DNA from: Candidatus Gastranaerophilales bacterium
GTDB taxonomy: Bacteria; Cyanobacteriota; Vampirovibrionia; Gastranaerophilales; Gastranaerophilaceae
Length of the DNA stretch: 59,486 nucleotides
NCBI GenBank assembly: GCA_947589425.1
Contig: CANQAV010000012.1
Coordinates: forward strand, 1 to 59,486
Direction of reading: 5' to 3'
The notes beneath the pieces were generated by a model. The model ran no database searches and was not told where the DNA came from. It worked only from the letters and a program-made list of their open reading frames with translations. A program made the position numbers and the translations under genes. Every line of letters begins with the position of its first letter. Position 1 is the stretch's first letter. Positions 34,883 through 42,671 of this stretch are shown piece after piece.

Positions 34883-34912
34883 AAAAAGGCAGATAAAATA
34901 TCTGCCTTTTTT
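34883..34912. terminator. Bidirectional intrinsic terminator
   Basis: The 13-base arms AAAAAGGCAGATA and TATCTGCCTTTTT (34883-34895, 34899-34911) around AAA give T tracts on both strands, serving pgi and the convergent ybaB-recR unit. Confidence 0.92.
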
Positions 34913-34916
34913 AAAA

Positions 34917-35513
34917 TTAAATTTCAACCCTTCCTTCAAGAGCTTTTGCAAGGGTCATTTCGTCGGCATATTCAAGCTCAGAGCCCATCGGGAGCCCGAA
35001 CGCTATTCGGGAAAGCTTAATATTGAAAGGTTTTAAAAGTTTAGTTAAATATAAACTTGTTGCCTCGCCTTCAACGGAAGGGTTTAGGGCAATAATAATT
35101 TCTTTTATATCGTTTTGATTAACCCTGTATAAAAGTTCTTTTATTCTTATATCATCCGGCCCTATTCCGTCAATCGGAGAAATAAGCCCTTGAAGAACAT
35201 GATAGAGCCCATGGTATTCGTTTGTTTTTTCGATTGCCATAAGGTCTTTTGTTTCGCTTACCACGCAAATTATGGCTTTATTTCGTGACATATCGGAACA
35301 AATTTCACAAGGGTCCGAGCATGACATATTAAAGCATGTTTTGCAGTATGATATCTGCCTTTTAGCATCAAGCATTGATGAAGCAAAATTTTCCACTTCA
35401 TTTTCACTCATTTTTAATATATATAAAGCAAGTCTTTGTGCGGTTTTTGGTCCGATTGAAGGAAGTTTTTGAAAATATTCAATCAAACGTGCTAAGGGTT
35501 TTGTATATTCCAT
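34917..35513 (-). CDS. recR: Recombination protein RecR
   Basis: This 198-residue protein has the HhH region (KLPSIGPKTAQRLALYIL), the zinc finger C-x2-C...C-x2-C (CKTCFNMSCSDPCEICSD) and a Toprim domain (ICVVSETKDLMAIE). With RecFO it loads RecA at gaps. It starts three bases after ybaB, the common ybaB-recR pair. Confidence 0.96.
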   Translation of the reverse strand: MEYTKPLARLIEYFQKLPSIGPKTAQRLALYILKMSENEVENFASSMLDAKRQISYCKTCFNMSCSDPCEICSDMSRNKAIICVVSETKDLMAIEKTNEYHGLYHVLQGLISPIDGIGPDDIRIKELLYRVNQNDIKEIIIALNPSVEGEATSLYLTKLLKPFNIKLSRIAFGLPMGSELEYADEMTLAKALEGRVEI

Positions 35514-35516
35514 TAA

Positions 35517-35852
35517 TTAAAATAACCCCGGAATTGAAATACCGCCTGTAACAGCTTTCATTTTAGATTCCATTTGAGTGTTTGCCTGATTTGTAGCATC
35601 ATTCATTGCCTGGGTAATTAAATCTTCAAGCATTTCAATGGTATCGCCGTCAACCGCTTCGGGGTTTGCCGGATTAATTGCTTCAGGTTTAATTTTAATT
35701 GAAATGAATTTTGCCTGTCCGTTTAAAGTAACGGTTACTGCGCCGTTTCCTGCCTGAGAAGAAATTTCCGATTGTTCAAGCTCCGCTTGAGTTTCTTTTA
35801 TTTTTTTCTGCATTTTTTGAGCTTGCTGCATTACCTGCATCATATTCATCAT
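35517..35852 (-). CDS. ybaB: Nucleoid-associated protein, YbaB/EbfC family
   Basis: This 111-residue protein has the family helix (MQQAQKMQKKIKETQAELEQ), the strand TVTLNGQAKFISIKI, and DGDTIEMLEDLI. It binds DNA as a dimer and is linked with RecR. The ATG at 35852 is used because the family starts with this Met-rich helix; a longer frame adds 32 unrelated residues. GGGGA lies nine bases before it. Confidence 0.93.
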   Translation of the reverse strand: MMNMMQVMQQAQKMQKKIKETQAELEQSEISSQAGNGAVTVTLNGQAKFISIKIKPEAINPANPEAVDGDTIEMLEDLITQAMNDATNQANTQMESKMKAVTGGISIPGLF

Positions 35853-35894
35853 AATTTTATATCCCCATAAAAGTCGTAAATAATTAATATTATA

Positions 35895-35911
35895 TGCTAT
35901 TATATATTTAT
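35895..35911 (+). promoter_or_regulatory. Extended -10 promoter of the metzincin gene, probably leaderless
   Basis: TG at 35895-35896 and TATTAT at 35898-35903 end eight bases before the ATG at 35912. There is no ribosome site. Confidence 0.55.
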
Positions 35912-36688
35912 ATGCAAACAAATACTTATCTTTATGATTGTTTTTCAAAAGGCAAATTGTCCCGCTGGGATGAAAAAGTTATGCCCTTAAAGGTTTTTAT
36001 CGGTAAATTTAACTGGTATCAAAAAGGGTCAAATGACGAATATAAATTTACCCAGATGATAATAGACGGTTTTAATTTTTGGGAACAGGCTTCGGGCGGT
36101 ATTGTTTCTTTTGAAAGAACGCTTGATATGTATGACTCTCAAATTAATGTCGAGTGGAGAAGGGTGGATAGAAAATCTTTAGGTCATTGCCAATATAACT
36201 GGGATAAATTGGGAAGATACTATAGCGCCGAGGTTTCAATAGGTTTATCGGACGGTATTATTCATCATCAGTATATGGATGATAATGAAGTATATCATAC
36301 AATATTACACGAAATCGGTCATTCGGTGGGTTTGGGACATTCCAAAACAAAAGGGGATATAATGTATGTGCCCCATGAATACGGAAGTGTTAATGTATCT
36401 AAAAACGATATAGAAACTCTTAAATGGCTTTATAAATTCCCCGTCGGAAAAACACAGAGCGAAATACTTGCCCAATATTCTTCTTATCAGGCAAAAAGTC
36501 TTGATGAACTGGTTTATAAAATCAATAATCAAGGCTATAAATCGGAATTTGAAAAAACAAAAGATGCTCTTTTAAATAATGCTCCGCCTCAAAAAGACCT
36601 TCTTGAAGAAAATGCCAATATAGGAGATCTTAAAAAATATCTTATGCAGGTAAATGATATAAAAATCAACTATAAACCCAAAAAATAA
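35912..36688 (+). CDS. Metzincin (M10-like) zinc metalloprotease
   Basis: This 258-residue protein has the matrixin signature HEIGHSVGLGH (His133, Glu134, His137, His143) and the Met-turn DIMY (Met151) seven to eight residues later, with the upstream INVEWRR and GHCQYNW strands typical of the fold. The C-terminal 80 residues are helical and unassigned. No signal peptide is seen, so export, if any, is non-classical. Start 35912 is favoured over 35894 because the -10 element lies between them. It overlaps the convergent TIM-barrel gene by 19 bases. Confidence 0.82.
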   Translation: MQTNTYLYDCFSKGKLSRWDEKVMPLKVFIGKFNWYQKGSNDEYKFTQMIIDGFNFWEQASGGIVSFERTLDMYDSQINVEWRRVDRKSLGHCQYNWDKLGRYYSAEVSIGLSDGIIHHQYMDDNEVYHTILHEIGHSVGLGHSKTKGDIMYVPHEYGSVNVSKNDIETLKWLYKFPVGKTQSEILAQYSSYQAKSLDELVYKINNQGYKSEFEKTKDALLNNAPPQKDLLEENANIGDLKKYLMQVNDIKINYKPKK

Positions 36689-37485
36689 TCCTTTAAAATT
36701 TTGGTATCAATTTCGATATTCGGGCTTTCGCAAACCAAAACACCTTTAACATCAAAGGTTTTTAAAGCCTTTAATAAATCTTTATAGTTAAAATCGCTTT
36801 CTTCAAATATCAAATGTTTTTTTTCGCCCTTTGAAGAATATTCAATCCCTGCAGCATGCCCGTGAAAATTATTTAAAGCGGATCCACCCAATTCTTTTCC
36901 CAGGTGTTCTAAAATATAGCAAAATTCATCATAACTGTTAAATTTGCCGTCCTCTCTTGCGTGGATATGAGCAAAATCAATACATGGAAGCACTTGAGAA
37001 AAGTTTTTTGATAATTTAATTATTTCATCCAAAGTGCCCCATTGACTTTTTTTACCTGTTGTTTCGGGTCTTATCCAGATATTATTGTTTTCCTTTTGAA
37101 GGGTATCAACAATTATTTGATGTCTTTCAATCAGTTTTTTTAACACCGTATCGGAGTCATCCCCGAGATAAAAAGCGGCATGGTAAGTAATCGAATAAGC
37201 TCCTAAATCAAGCCCCGCTCTTGCAGTTTCTATAACTCTTCTTATGCTTGCATTAACTTTTTCTTCTTCTTTTGCGTTTAAATTAATATAATAAGGTCCG
37301 TGGTGAGTTATAACTTTATTTTTTTTATTCAATATAAATTCTTTTGTTTTTGGCGAATATCTGACTCCGTGCACAAATTCAACCTCAAGCCCGTCTAAAT
37401 TTAATTCTTCCAATTTATCAAAAGCATCCGAATAATCTTTTGCACTCATCGGTATTCCGGCTGTTAAAAAATTAAGTTTGTCCAT
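36670..37485 (-). CDS. Endonuclease IV-like TIM-barrel protein
   Basis: This 271-residue protein has AP-endonuclease-2/Nfo-type elements: VITHHGPYYINL, ITYHAAFYLG, WIRPETTGKKSQWGTLDEI, LPCIDFAHIHAREDG and LNNFHGHAAG, which supply the His, Glu and Asp ligands of a trinuclear zinc site. Endonuclease IV cuts DNA at abasic sites. It is clearly of this superfamily and the repair role is likely. GGAG precedes the ATG and it follows fmt by two bases. Confidence 0.82.
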   Translation of the reverse strand: MDKLNFLTAGIPMSAKDYSDAFDKLEELNLDGLEVEFVHGVRYSPKTKEFILNKKNKVITHHGPYYINLNAKEEEKVNASIRRVIETARAGLDLGAYSITYHAAFYLGDDSDTVLKKLIERHQIIVDTLQKENNNIWIRPETTGKKSQWGTLDEIIKLSKNFSQVLPCIDFAHIHAREDGKFNSYDEFCYILEHLGKELGGSALNNFHGHAAGIEYSSKGEKKHLIFEESDFNYKDLLKALKTFDVKGVLVCESPNIEIDTKILKDYFLGL

Positions 37486-37487
37486 AT

Positions 37488-38414
37488 TTACTCCATTATT
37501 TCTCCCGTTTTAGGAGAAAATATATTATAAAAATCTTTTTGTACAAAATTTCCCCATGTGCCGGGGGATATTACTTCAATTGATAAATACCCGCCCCCTG
37601 CTGCAACAAGAAGAGTGTTATTATCAGCTTTTACTATTGTACCGTTTTTTTCATCGTGTTTTTGTGAAATTGCGGATGCGGATATTATCTTTACTCCGAC
37701 CCCTCTAAATTTTGTCCAAACATTATAAAAAGGATTTGTTGCTCTTATCAATCTTTCGATTTTAAAAACATCATCGCTCCAGTTGATTTTAAAGCTGCCT
37801 TCCACGTGGGGCGCTTTTACAAAATTTCCTTTCGGCTGGGGATATCTTTTAATTTCTTCATTTGAATTAATTTTATCTAAAATTTTAATTAAAGCATCCG
37901 AGAGCATATAAGTCGTTCGATTAAATATTGTGCCCATTGTTTCATTCGGAAGCAAGTCAAATTTTTCCTGATAGATGATATCGCCGCTGTCAAACTTTTC
38001 ATCAATAAAATGCAAAGTTATACCCGAGATTTTTTCGCCGTTATTAACAATATGAAAATATGGTGCAGCGCCTCTGTAATAAGGCAAAAGGGAAGGATGA
38101 CAGTTAATATATCCTAATTTTGTCGTGTTTATAAAATCTTTTGATAATTTATCGTTATAAGAACAAATAACCCCTATATCGGCTTCAAGCGCCTTAATTT
38201 TATCAATACAGTTTTTTTCATTTGGAGATTTTTCGAATTCAATTAAATTAAGTCCTTTTTCTAAAACGAATTTTGAAAAGTAATAATATGTTTCATGATT
38301 TTTTTTGGGAGGGACAACACCTATAATATTAAAATTTGCCTTAAGAAGATTTTCAAGGCAGATTAGCGCCATATCAGGAATTCCGACAAATATAATTTTG
38401 AGATTTTTTTTCAT
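37488..38414 (-). CDS. Methionyl-tRNA formyltransferase-like protein
   Basis: This 308-residue protein has a formyltransferase N-domain with the catalytic Asn-His-Asp set (INCHPSLLPYYRGAAP and DEKFDSGDII) and a C-terminal OB-like domain (about 210-300). It most likely formylates initiator Met-tRNA, whose gene is in this window, but the sequence is divergent enough that a sugar-nucleotide formyltransferase cannot be excluded. The start at 38414 overlaps the trkH stop by one base (TAATG). Confidence 0.72.
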   Translation of the reverse strand: MKKNLKIIFVGIPDMALICLENLLKANFNIIGVVPPKKNHETYYYFSKFVLEKGLNLIEFEKSPNEKNCIDKIKALEADIGVICSYNDKLSKDFINTTKLGYINCHPSLLPYYRGAAPYFHIVNNGEKISGITLHFIDEKFDSGDIIYQEKFDLLPNETMGTIFNRTTYMLSDALIKILDKINSNEEIKRYPQPKGNFVKAPHVEGSFKINWSDDVFKIERLIRATNPFYNVWTKFRGVGVKIISASAISQKHDEKNGTIVKADNNTLLVAAGGGYLSIEVISPGTWGNFVQKDFYNIFSPKTGEIME

Positions 38415-39865
38415 TAATTTTTCCATAAATCTTTGTTTAAAATAGCTAAAAACGGTATTATTTCAAGCCTGCCGATTAACATTAAAAGTATTAAAACCCA
38501 TTTGCTTACAACATGAAGATGTGCAAAATTATCCAAAGGTCCGATTGAACTAAATCCCGGCCCTATATTGCCGATTGCGGATGCGGAAGCACTTAAAGCA
38601 AGGGTTGTATTGTTTTCCAAAAGCACTATAATAAAAGCGCCCAGAGCAAATATAACAAGATAAAATACAATAAATGCAATCATTTGAGAAATAACATCGT
38701 TATTAATTGCGCTTCCTTCAAGTTTAATCGGATACACTCCCTGCGGATGAATTATTTTATTGAGCTCTCTTTTTAAATATTTTCCGACAAACACCCACCT
38801 TACAATTTTAATACCGCCCGAAGAAGATGTTGCGCATCCGCCTATAAAGAATGCAACAAACAATATGACTTTACTTGCGGCATCCCAATTTATGTAATTG
38901 TCTATCGCAAAACCCGTTGAAGTCATTGTTGCAACAATTTCAAAAGACGAATTTAAAAATGCGGTTTTAAGATTATATCCTGAATTAAAAATCAAGCTCA
39001 AACCAAGGATGAGGCTTAATACAAAAGCAATTGAAAAATATGCTTTAAATTCTTCGCTTTTGAAAAACGGGGTAAGTCTTTTTGATTTTAAGCTTCGATA
39101 AATTAAAATATAGTTAATTCCCGATATAAACATAAAAAATAAAATACAAAAACTTATTTTTGCACTGTGAAAATCAATAATGCTGTTGGGAAGCGGGGAA
39201 AATCCGCCGGTTGAGATAGTTGAAAGCGAAGTTATTCCCGCATCATAAAATCCTAATCCCAAATATTTTAATATAGCAGTTTCAATTAAGGTAAAAGCCA
39301 AATACAAACCCCACAGCCAGCTTGCTGTAAACCTTATTCTCGGAGTTGCTTTATCTTCCGTAGGCGCAGGCACTTCGGCATAAAACATTTGACGTCCCGC
39401 AACGGATATTTTAGGCAAAACGGCAATAAATAATACAACTATACCCATTCCCCCAAACCATTGGGTCAAAGAGCGGAAGAAAAACAGAGTCCTCGGGTAA
39501 AGGGAAAAATCCCTCAATATTGTTCCGCCTGTGGTTGTTGTTCCGGAAGTTGCTTCAAACAGTGCGTTTGTAAAATTAAATCCGTGGAACAGATATGGAA
39601 TTGTGCAGATAAGCGAAAATAAAACCCATGCAAAAAACACAATCGTTAACGATTCGGATTTTTTTATGTTGTCTATTTCCTTCTGCTGTGCTTTATTTAT
39701 TGAAAACAAATATCCTAATAATATTGCTCCCAATCCCGTATATAAAAAAGGGTAAATTTCACCCTGCTCCTTTATGCACAGGGCGCACAAAACGGGAATT
39801 ATAAACATCAAACCGATATATTTTGAAATCATCCCCAATATATTTAAAATAAGATTATATCTCAT
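38414..39865 (-). CDS. trkH: TrkH-type potassium transporter subunit
   Basis: This 483-residue polytopic membrane protein has the four pore-loop repeats of the Trk/Ktr/HKT family, e.g. TSGTTTTGGTILRD, STISTGGFSPL, MTSTGFAI and GNIGPGFSSIGP. It carries K+ across the inner membrane with TrkA as gate regulator; trkA overlaps upstream by four bases. C-di-AMP often regulates such systems, and a PgpH-like phosphodiesterase is in the window. Confidence 0.93.
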   Translation of the reverse strand: MRYNLILNILGMISKYIGLMFIIPVLCALCIKEQGEIYPFLYTGLGAILLGYLFSINKAQQKEIDNIKKSESLTIVFFAWVLFSLICTIPYLFHGFNFTNALFEATSGTTTTGGTILRDFSLYPRTLFFFRSLTQWFGGMGIVVLFIAVLPKISVAGRQMFYAEVPAPTEDKATPRIRFTASWLWGLYLAFTLIETAILKYLGLGFYDAGITSLSTISTGGFSPLPNSIIDFHSAKISFCILFFMFISGINYILIYRSLKSKRLTPFFKSEEFKAYFSIAFVLSLILGLSLIFNSGYNLKTAFLNSSFEIVATMTSTGFAIDNYINWDAASKVILFVAFFIGGCATSSSGGIKIVRWVFVGKYLKRELNKIIHPQGVYPIKLEGSAINNDVISQMIAFIVFYLVIFALGAFIIVLLENNTTLALSASASAIGNIGPGFSSIGPLDNFAHLHVVSKWVLILLMLIGRLEIIPFLAILNKDLWKN

Positions 39866-41202
39866 CTTAAGTGTTCCTTAACTTTTGTCACATCATCGGT
39901 TTTGGTAAATATTAAAAGAGTGTCATTGGGTTTAATTGTTGTCTGTCCTTTAGGTATTATAACTTTCGAGCCTCTCCTTACAATTGCAATTACGCATGGT
40001 ACCGGCATTTTGATTTCGCATAAAGGACGAGGAGTAAAATTAGAATTTAATTTAATTTCGAGGATTTCCCCCTGTCCTCTTTCAACCGTATCAATAACTC
40101 CAGCTCTTGAATCCATAATCCTGTTTTTAATTTCGTTAACACAAGCATCTCTTTGCGACATTGCAACATCCACTCCGACACGTTCGAATAAATTTGCGGC
40201 AGCGCCTTGAGAAACTCTCGTTATTACTTTATCTGCTCCTAATTGCTTGGAAAGAAGGGAGCACAAAAGATTTTTTTCATCATTATTTGTAATTGCAACA
40301 ACAACATCGCATCTTCCTATATCTTCATCCTCTAAAAGTTCAAGATCGGTACCCGAGCCGTTCAAAACAAGGGTTTTAGTTAAATTTAAAGAAAGGAATT
40401 CGCATCTTGGCATATCATATTCAATTATTTTTGTTTTCATTGATGTTTTTTCAAGTTCCAAAGAAAGCTCATATCCCAAAGAGCCTCCGCCTATTATTGC
40501 AAGCTTTTTAACCCTTCCTTTCGAATCAAAAAATTCACTTGCCGCAATATCAAGCCCTACCGGCGTACCCATTAAAATTGCTTTATCATTAAGCATAAAT
40601 TCACTGTTGCCGTTCGGGATAAATAGTTCATCATTTCTTACTATTCCGACAACAAGAACTTCGGAATTAAAGTAGCAGTCTTTTAACTTTTTACCTAAAA
40701 GTTCGGTATCTTCTTTAATTCGATATTCCAAAAGGCGGGCCCTTCCGTGTGCAAAGTTTTCAACATCCACTGCCTCGGGCACGGTAATTATTTTAAATAT
40801 TTCCTGAACAAGAAGTTTTTGAGGCCAAATAACACTGTCAAGCGACTGTGCGTATGAAGATTTATAGTCATCCTTGAGGGTATTTAAATATTCCTGCGAC
40901 TCTTTTTTGTTTACAAAACATATATTTTGGATTTCATGGTTTGCTTCTTTTGCCATAAGACAAGCTATGATATTTGATTCGTCGCTGTTTGAGCAGGCAA
41001 TGAAAGCATCTGCGGATTTAATACCCGCTTCGTTTATGATTTTAATATCCAATGCATTAGCGCAAATTACACCTATATCAAGTTTTGAAAACAATTCAAG
41101 ATTTTTTGAGTTTGGGTCAATTACAATAACGTCATGGTCTTCAAAAAACTCTGCAGCAATTGCGGAAGACATCTCATTTGCACCGTATATTACAATTCTC
41201 AT
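39862..41202 (-). CDS. trkA: Trk system regulator TrkA
   Basis: This 446-residue cytoplasmic protein has two RCK units, each an N-terminal Rossmann domain (IYGANEMSSAIA near residue 3; IGGGSLGYELSLELE near 231) plus a TrkA_C domain. It binds NAD(H) and nucleotides and gates TrkH. AGAGGAG precedes the ATG. It follows ffh by 11 bases. Confidence 0.93.
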   Translation of the reverse strand: MRIVIYGANEMSSAIAAEFFEDHDVIVIDPNSKNLELFSKLDIGVICANALDIKIINEAGIKSADAFIACSNSDESNIIACLMAKEANHEIQNICFVNKKESQEYLNTLKDDYKSSYAQSLDSVIWPQKLLVQEIFKIITVPEAVDVENFAHGRARLLEYRIKEDTELLGKKLKDCYFNSEVLVVGIVRNDELFIPNGNSEFMLNDKAILMGTPVGLDIAASEFFDSKGRVKKLAIIGGGSLGYELSLELEKTSMKTKIIEYDMPRCEFLSLNLTKTLVLNGSGTDLELLEDEDIGRCDVVVAITNNDEKNLLCSLLSKQLGADKVITRVSQGAAANLFERVGVDVAMSQRDACVNEIKNRIMDSRAGVIDTVERGQGEILEIKLNSNFTPRPLCEIKMPVPCVIAIVRRGSKVIIPKGQTTIKPNDTLLIFTKTDDVTKVKEHLR

Positions 41203-41213
41203 AATTAACTCCT

Positions 41214-42569
41214 CTAAAACGGAAATTTAGGCATTGAAAAAGGTATTTTGCCTTTTCCTTTTTTCATTGATTTTTTAAACCCGCCAAGACCTTTCATCAT
41301 CTTTTTCATTGTTTCAAATTGAGCTATAAAAGCGTTTAATTCGTTTATATCCATACCGGCGCCGTTTGCTATCCTTTTTTTTCTTGATGCATTTAAAATA
41401 TCGGGATTTTTTCGCTCCTGCGGGGTCATAGATTGTATAAACACCTCAATTTTTTTAAACTGCTTCTCCCCTTCATGAGAAATTTTATCACTGTCGTCTT
41501 TTGATATGCCCAGAGGAAGCATGGATAAAATTCCGCCAAAAGAGCCCAGCGCCTTTATCTGTTTTTGAATTTTTAAAAAGTCCTCAAAATTAAATTCACT
41601 TTTGAGCATTTTTTCTTCAAGAGCCTTTGCTTCTTGAACATCAATATTTTTTTGCGCACGTTCAACAAGAGTTACAATATCACCCATTCCCAAAATTCTG
41701 TTCGCCATTCTTTCGGGATGAAATTCTTCAAGAGGGGTAATGTTTTCGCCGGTTGCAATTAATTTTATGGGCTTTTTAATTGTCTGAACAATGCTGAGTG
41801 CGCATCCGCCTTTTGTATCGCCATCCAATTTTGTTAAAATAACACCGTCTATTCCCAATTGCTCATTAAAATTAAGCGCAACTTCAATAGCGCTCTGCCC
41901 AATCATGGAATCTACCACAAGCAATTTTTCATTGATATCAAAACTATGATTTAATAAAACAAGCTCTGCCATCATTTCGGTATCAATTTCAAGACGTCCC
42001 GCAGTATCAAAAATTAAAACCGTATTGTTGTTTTCTTTGGCATATTTTAGAGCTTCTTTTGCAATTTTTATAACATCTTTTTCTTCATCAATTGAAAAAA
42101 ACGGAATATTATTATCTAAAGCCAAAGTCTTTAACTGTAAAATTGCAGCGGGTCTGTATACATCAAGCCCGACAAGAAGAGGAGATTTTCCTTCCTGCTT
42201 TAACTTAAGAGCAAGTTTTGCACTTGATGTTGTTTTACCCGAGCCTTGAAGCCCGAGCATCATAATAATTGAGGGATTTGTATCGAGCTTTAGGGGCGCA
42301 TTTGATTTACCCAAAAGCTCCGTTAATTCATCATTTACAATTTTAATAAGAGTTTGGGAAGGATTTGTTGATTGAATTACTTTTTCACCTTCCGCATGTT
42401 CTTTTATTGATGAAATAAATGATTTTACAACATTTAAAGATACGTCCGCACCCAGAAGAGCTCTTCTGATTTCTCTTAGGGCATCTTGCATATTTTCTTC
42501 GGTGAGAGTAGAATTGGCACCTGTTTTTGATATTATTTCCTGTAATTTTTGAGATAGTGAATCAAACAT
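41214..42569 (-). CDS. ffh: Signal recognition particle protein Ffh
   Basis: This 451-residue SRP54 GTPase has an N helical bundle, G1 GLQGSGKTTSSAKLA (about 105-119), VLIFDTAGRLEID, LTKLDGDTKGG, and a methionine-rich M domain (MTPQERKNPDIL, GAGMDINELNAFI). It binds 4.5S RNA and signal sequences and targets ribosomes to the membrane. A TAAAAT element (complement of 42576-42581) ends six bases before the ATG and there is no ribosome site, so the mRNA may be leaderless. Confidence 0.96.
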   Translation of the reverse strand: MFDSLSQKLQEIISKTGANSTLTEENMQDALREIRRALLGADVSLNVVKSFISSIKEHAEGEKVIQSTNPSQTLIKIVNDELTELLGKSNAPLKLDTNPSIIMMLGLQGSGKTTSSAKLALKLKQEGKSPLLVGLDVYRPAAILQLKTLALDNNIPFFSIDEEKDVIKIAKEALKYAKENNNTVLIFDTAGRLEIDTEMMAELVLLNHSFDINEKLLVVDSMIGQSAIEVALNFNEQLGIDGVILTKLDGDTKGGCALSIVQTIKKPIKLIATGENITPLEEFHPERMANRILGMGDIVTLVERAQKNIDVQEAKALEEKMLKSEFNFEDFLKIQKQIKALGSFGGILSMLPLGISKDDSDKISHEGEKQFKKIEVFIQSMTPQERKNPDILNASRKKRIANGAGMDINELNAFIAQFETMKKMMKGLGGFKKSMKKGKGKIPFSMPKFPF

Positions 42570-42636
42570 ATTATGATTTTACTACAAATAAAAATATTGG
42601 CGAATTTGTGACATATTTTCAAAATAAATATACAAA

Positions 42637-42663
42637 TTGCCCGCATAAAATCCATGCGGGCAA
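42637..42663 (-). terminator. Terminator of the hom-thrC-leuS unit
   Basis: Ten-base arms TTGCCCGCAT and ATGCGGGCAA (42637-42646, 42654-42663) with a 7-base loop are followed on the reverse strand by TTTGTATATTTATTTT. Confidence 0.75.
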
Positions 42664-42671
42664 TAAGACAA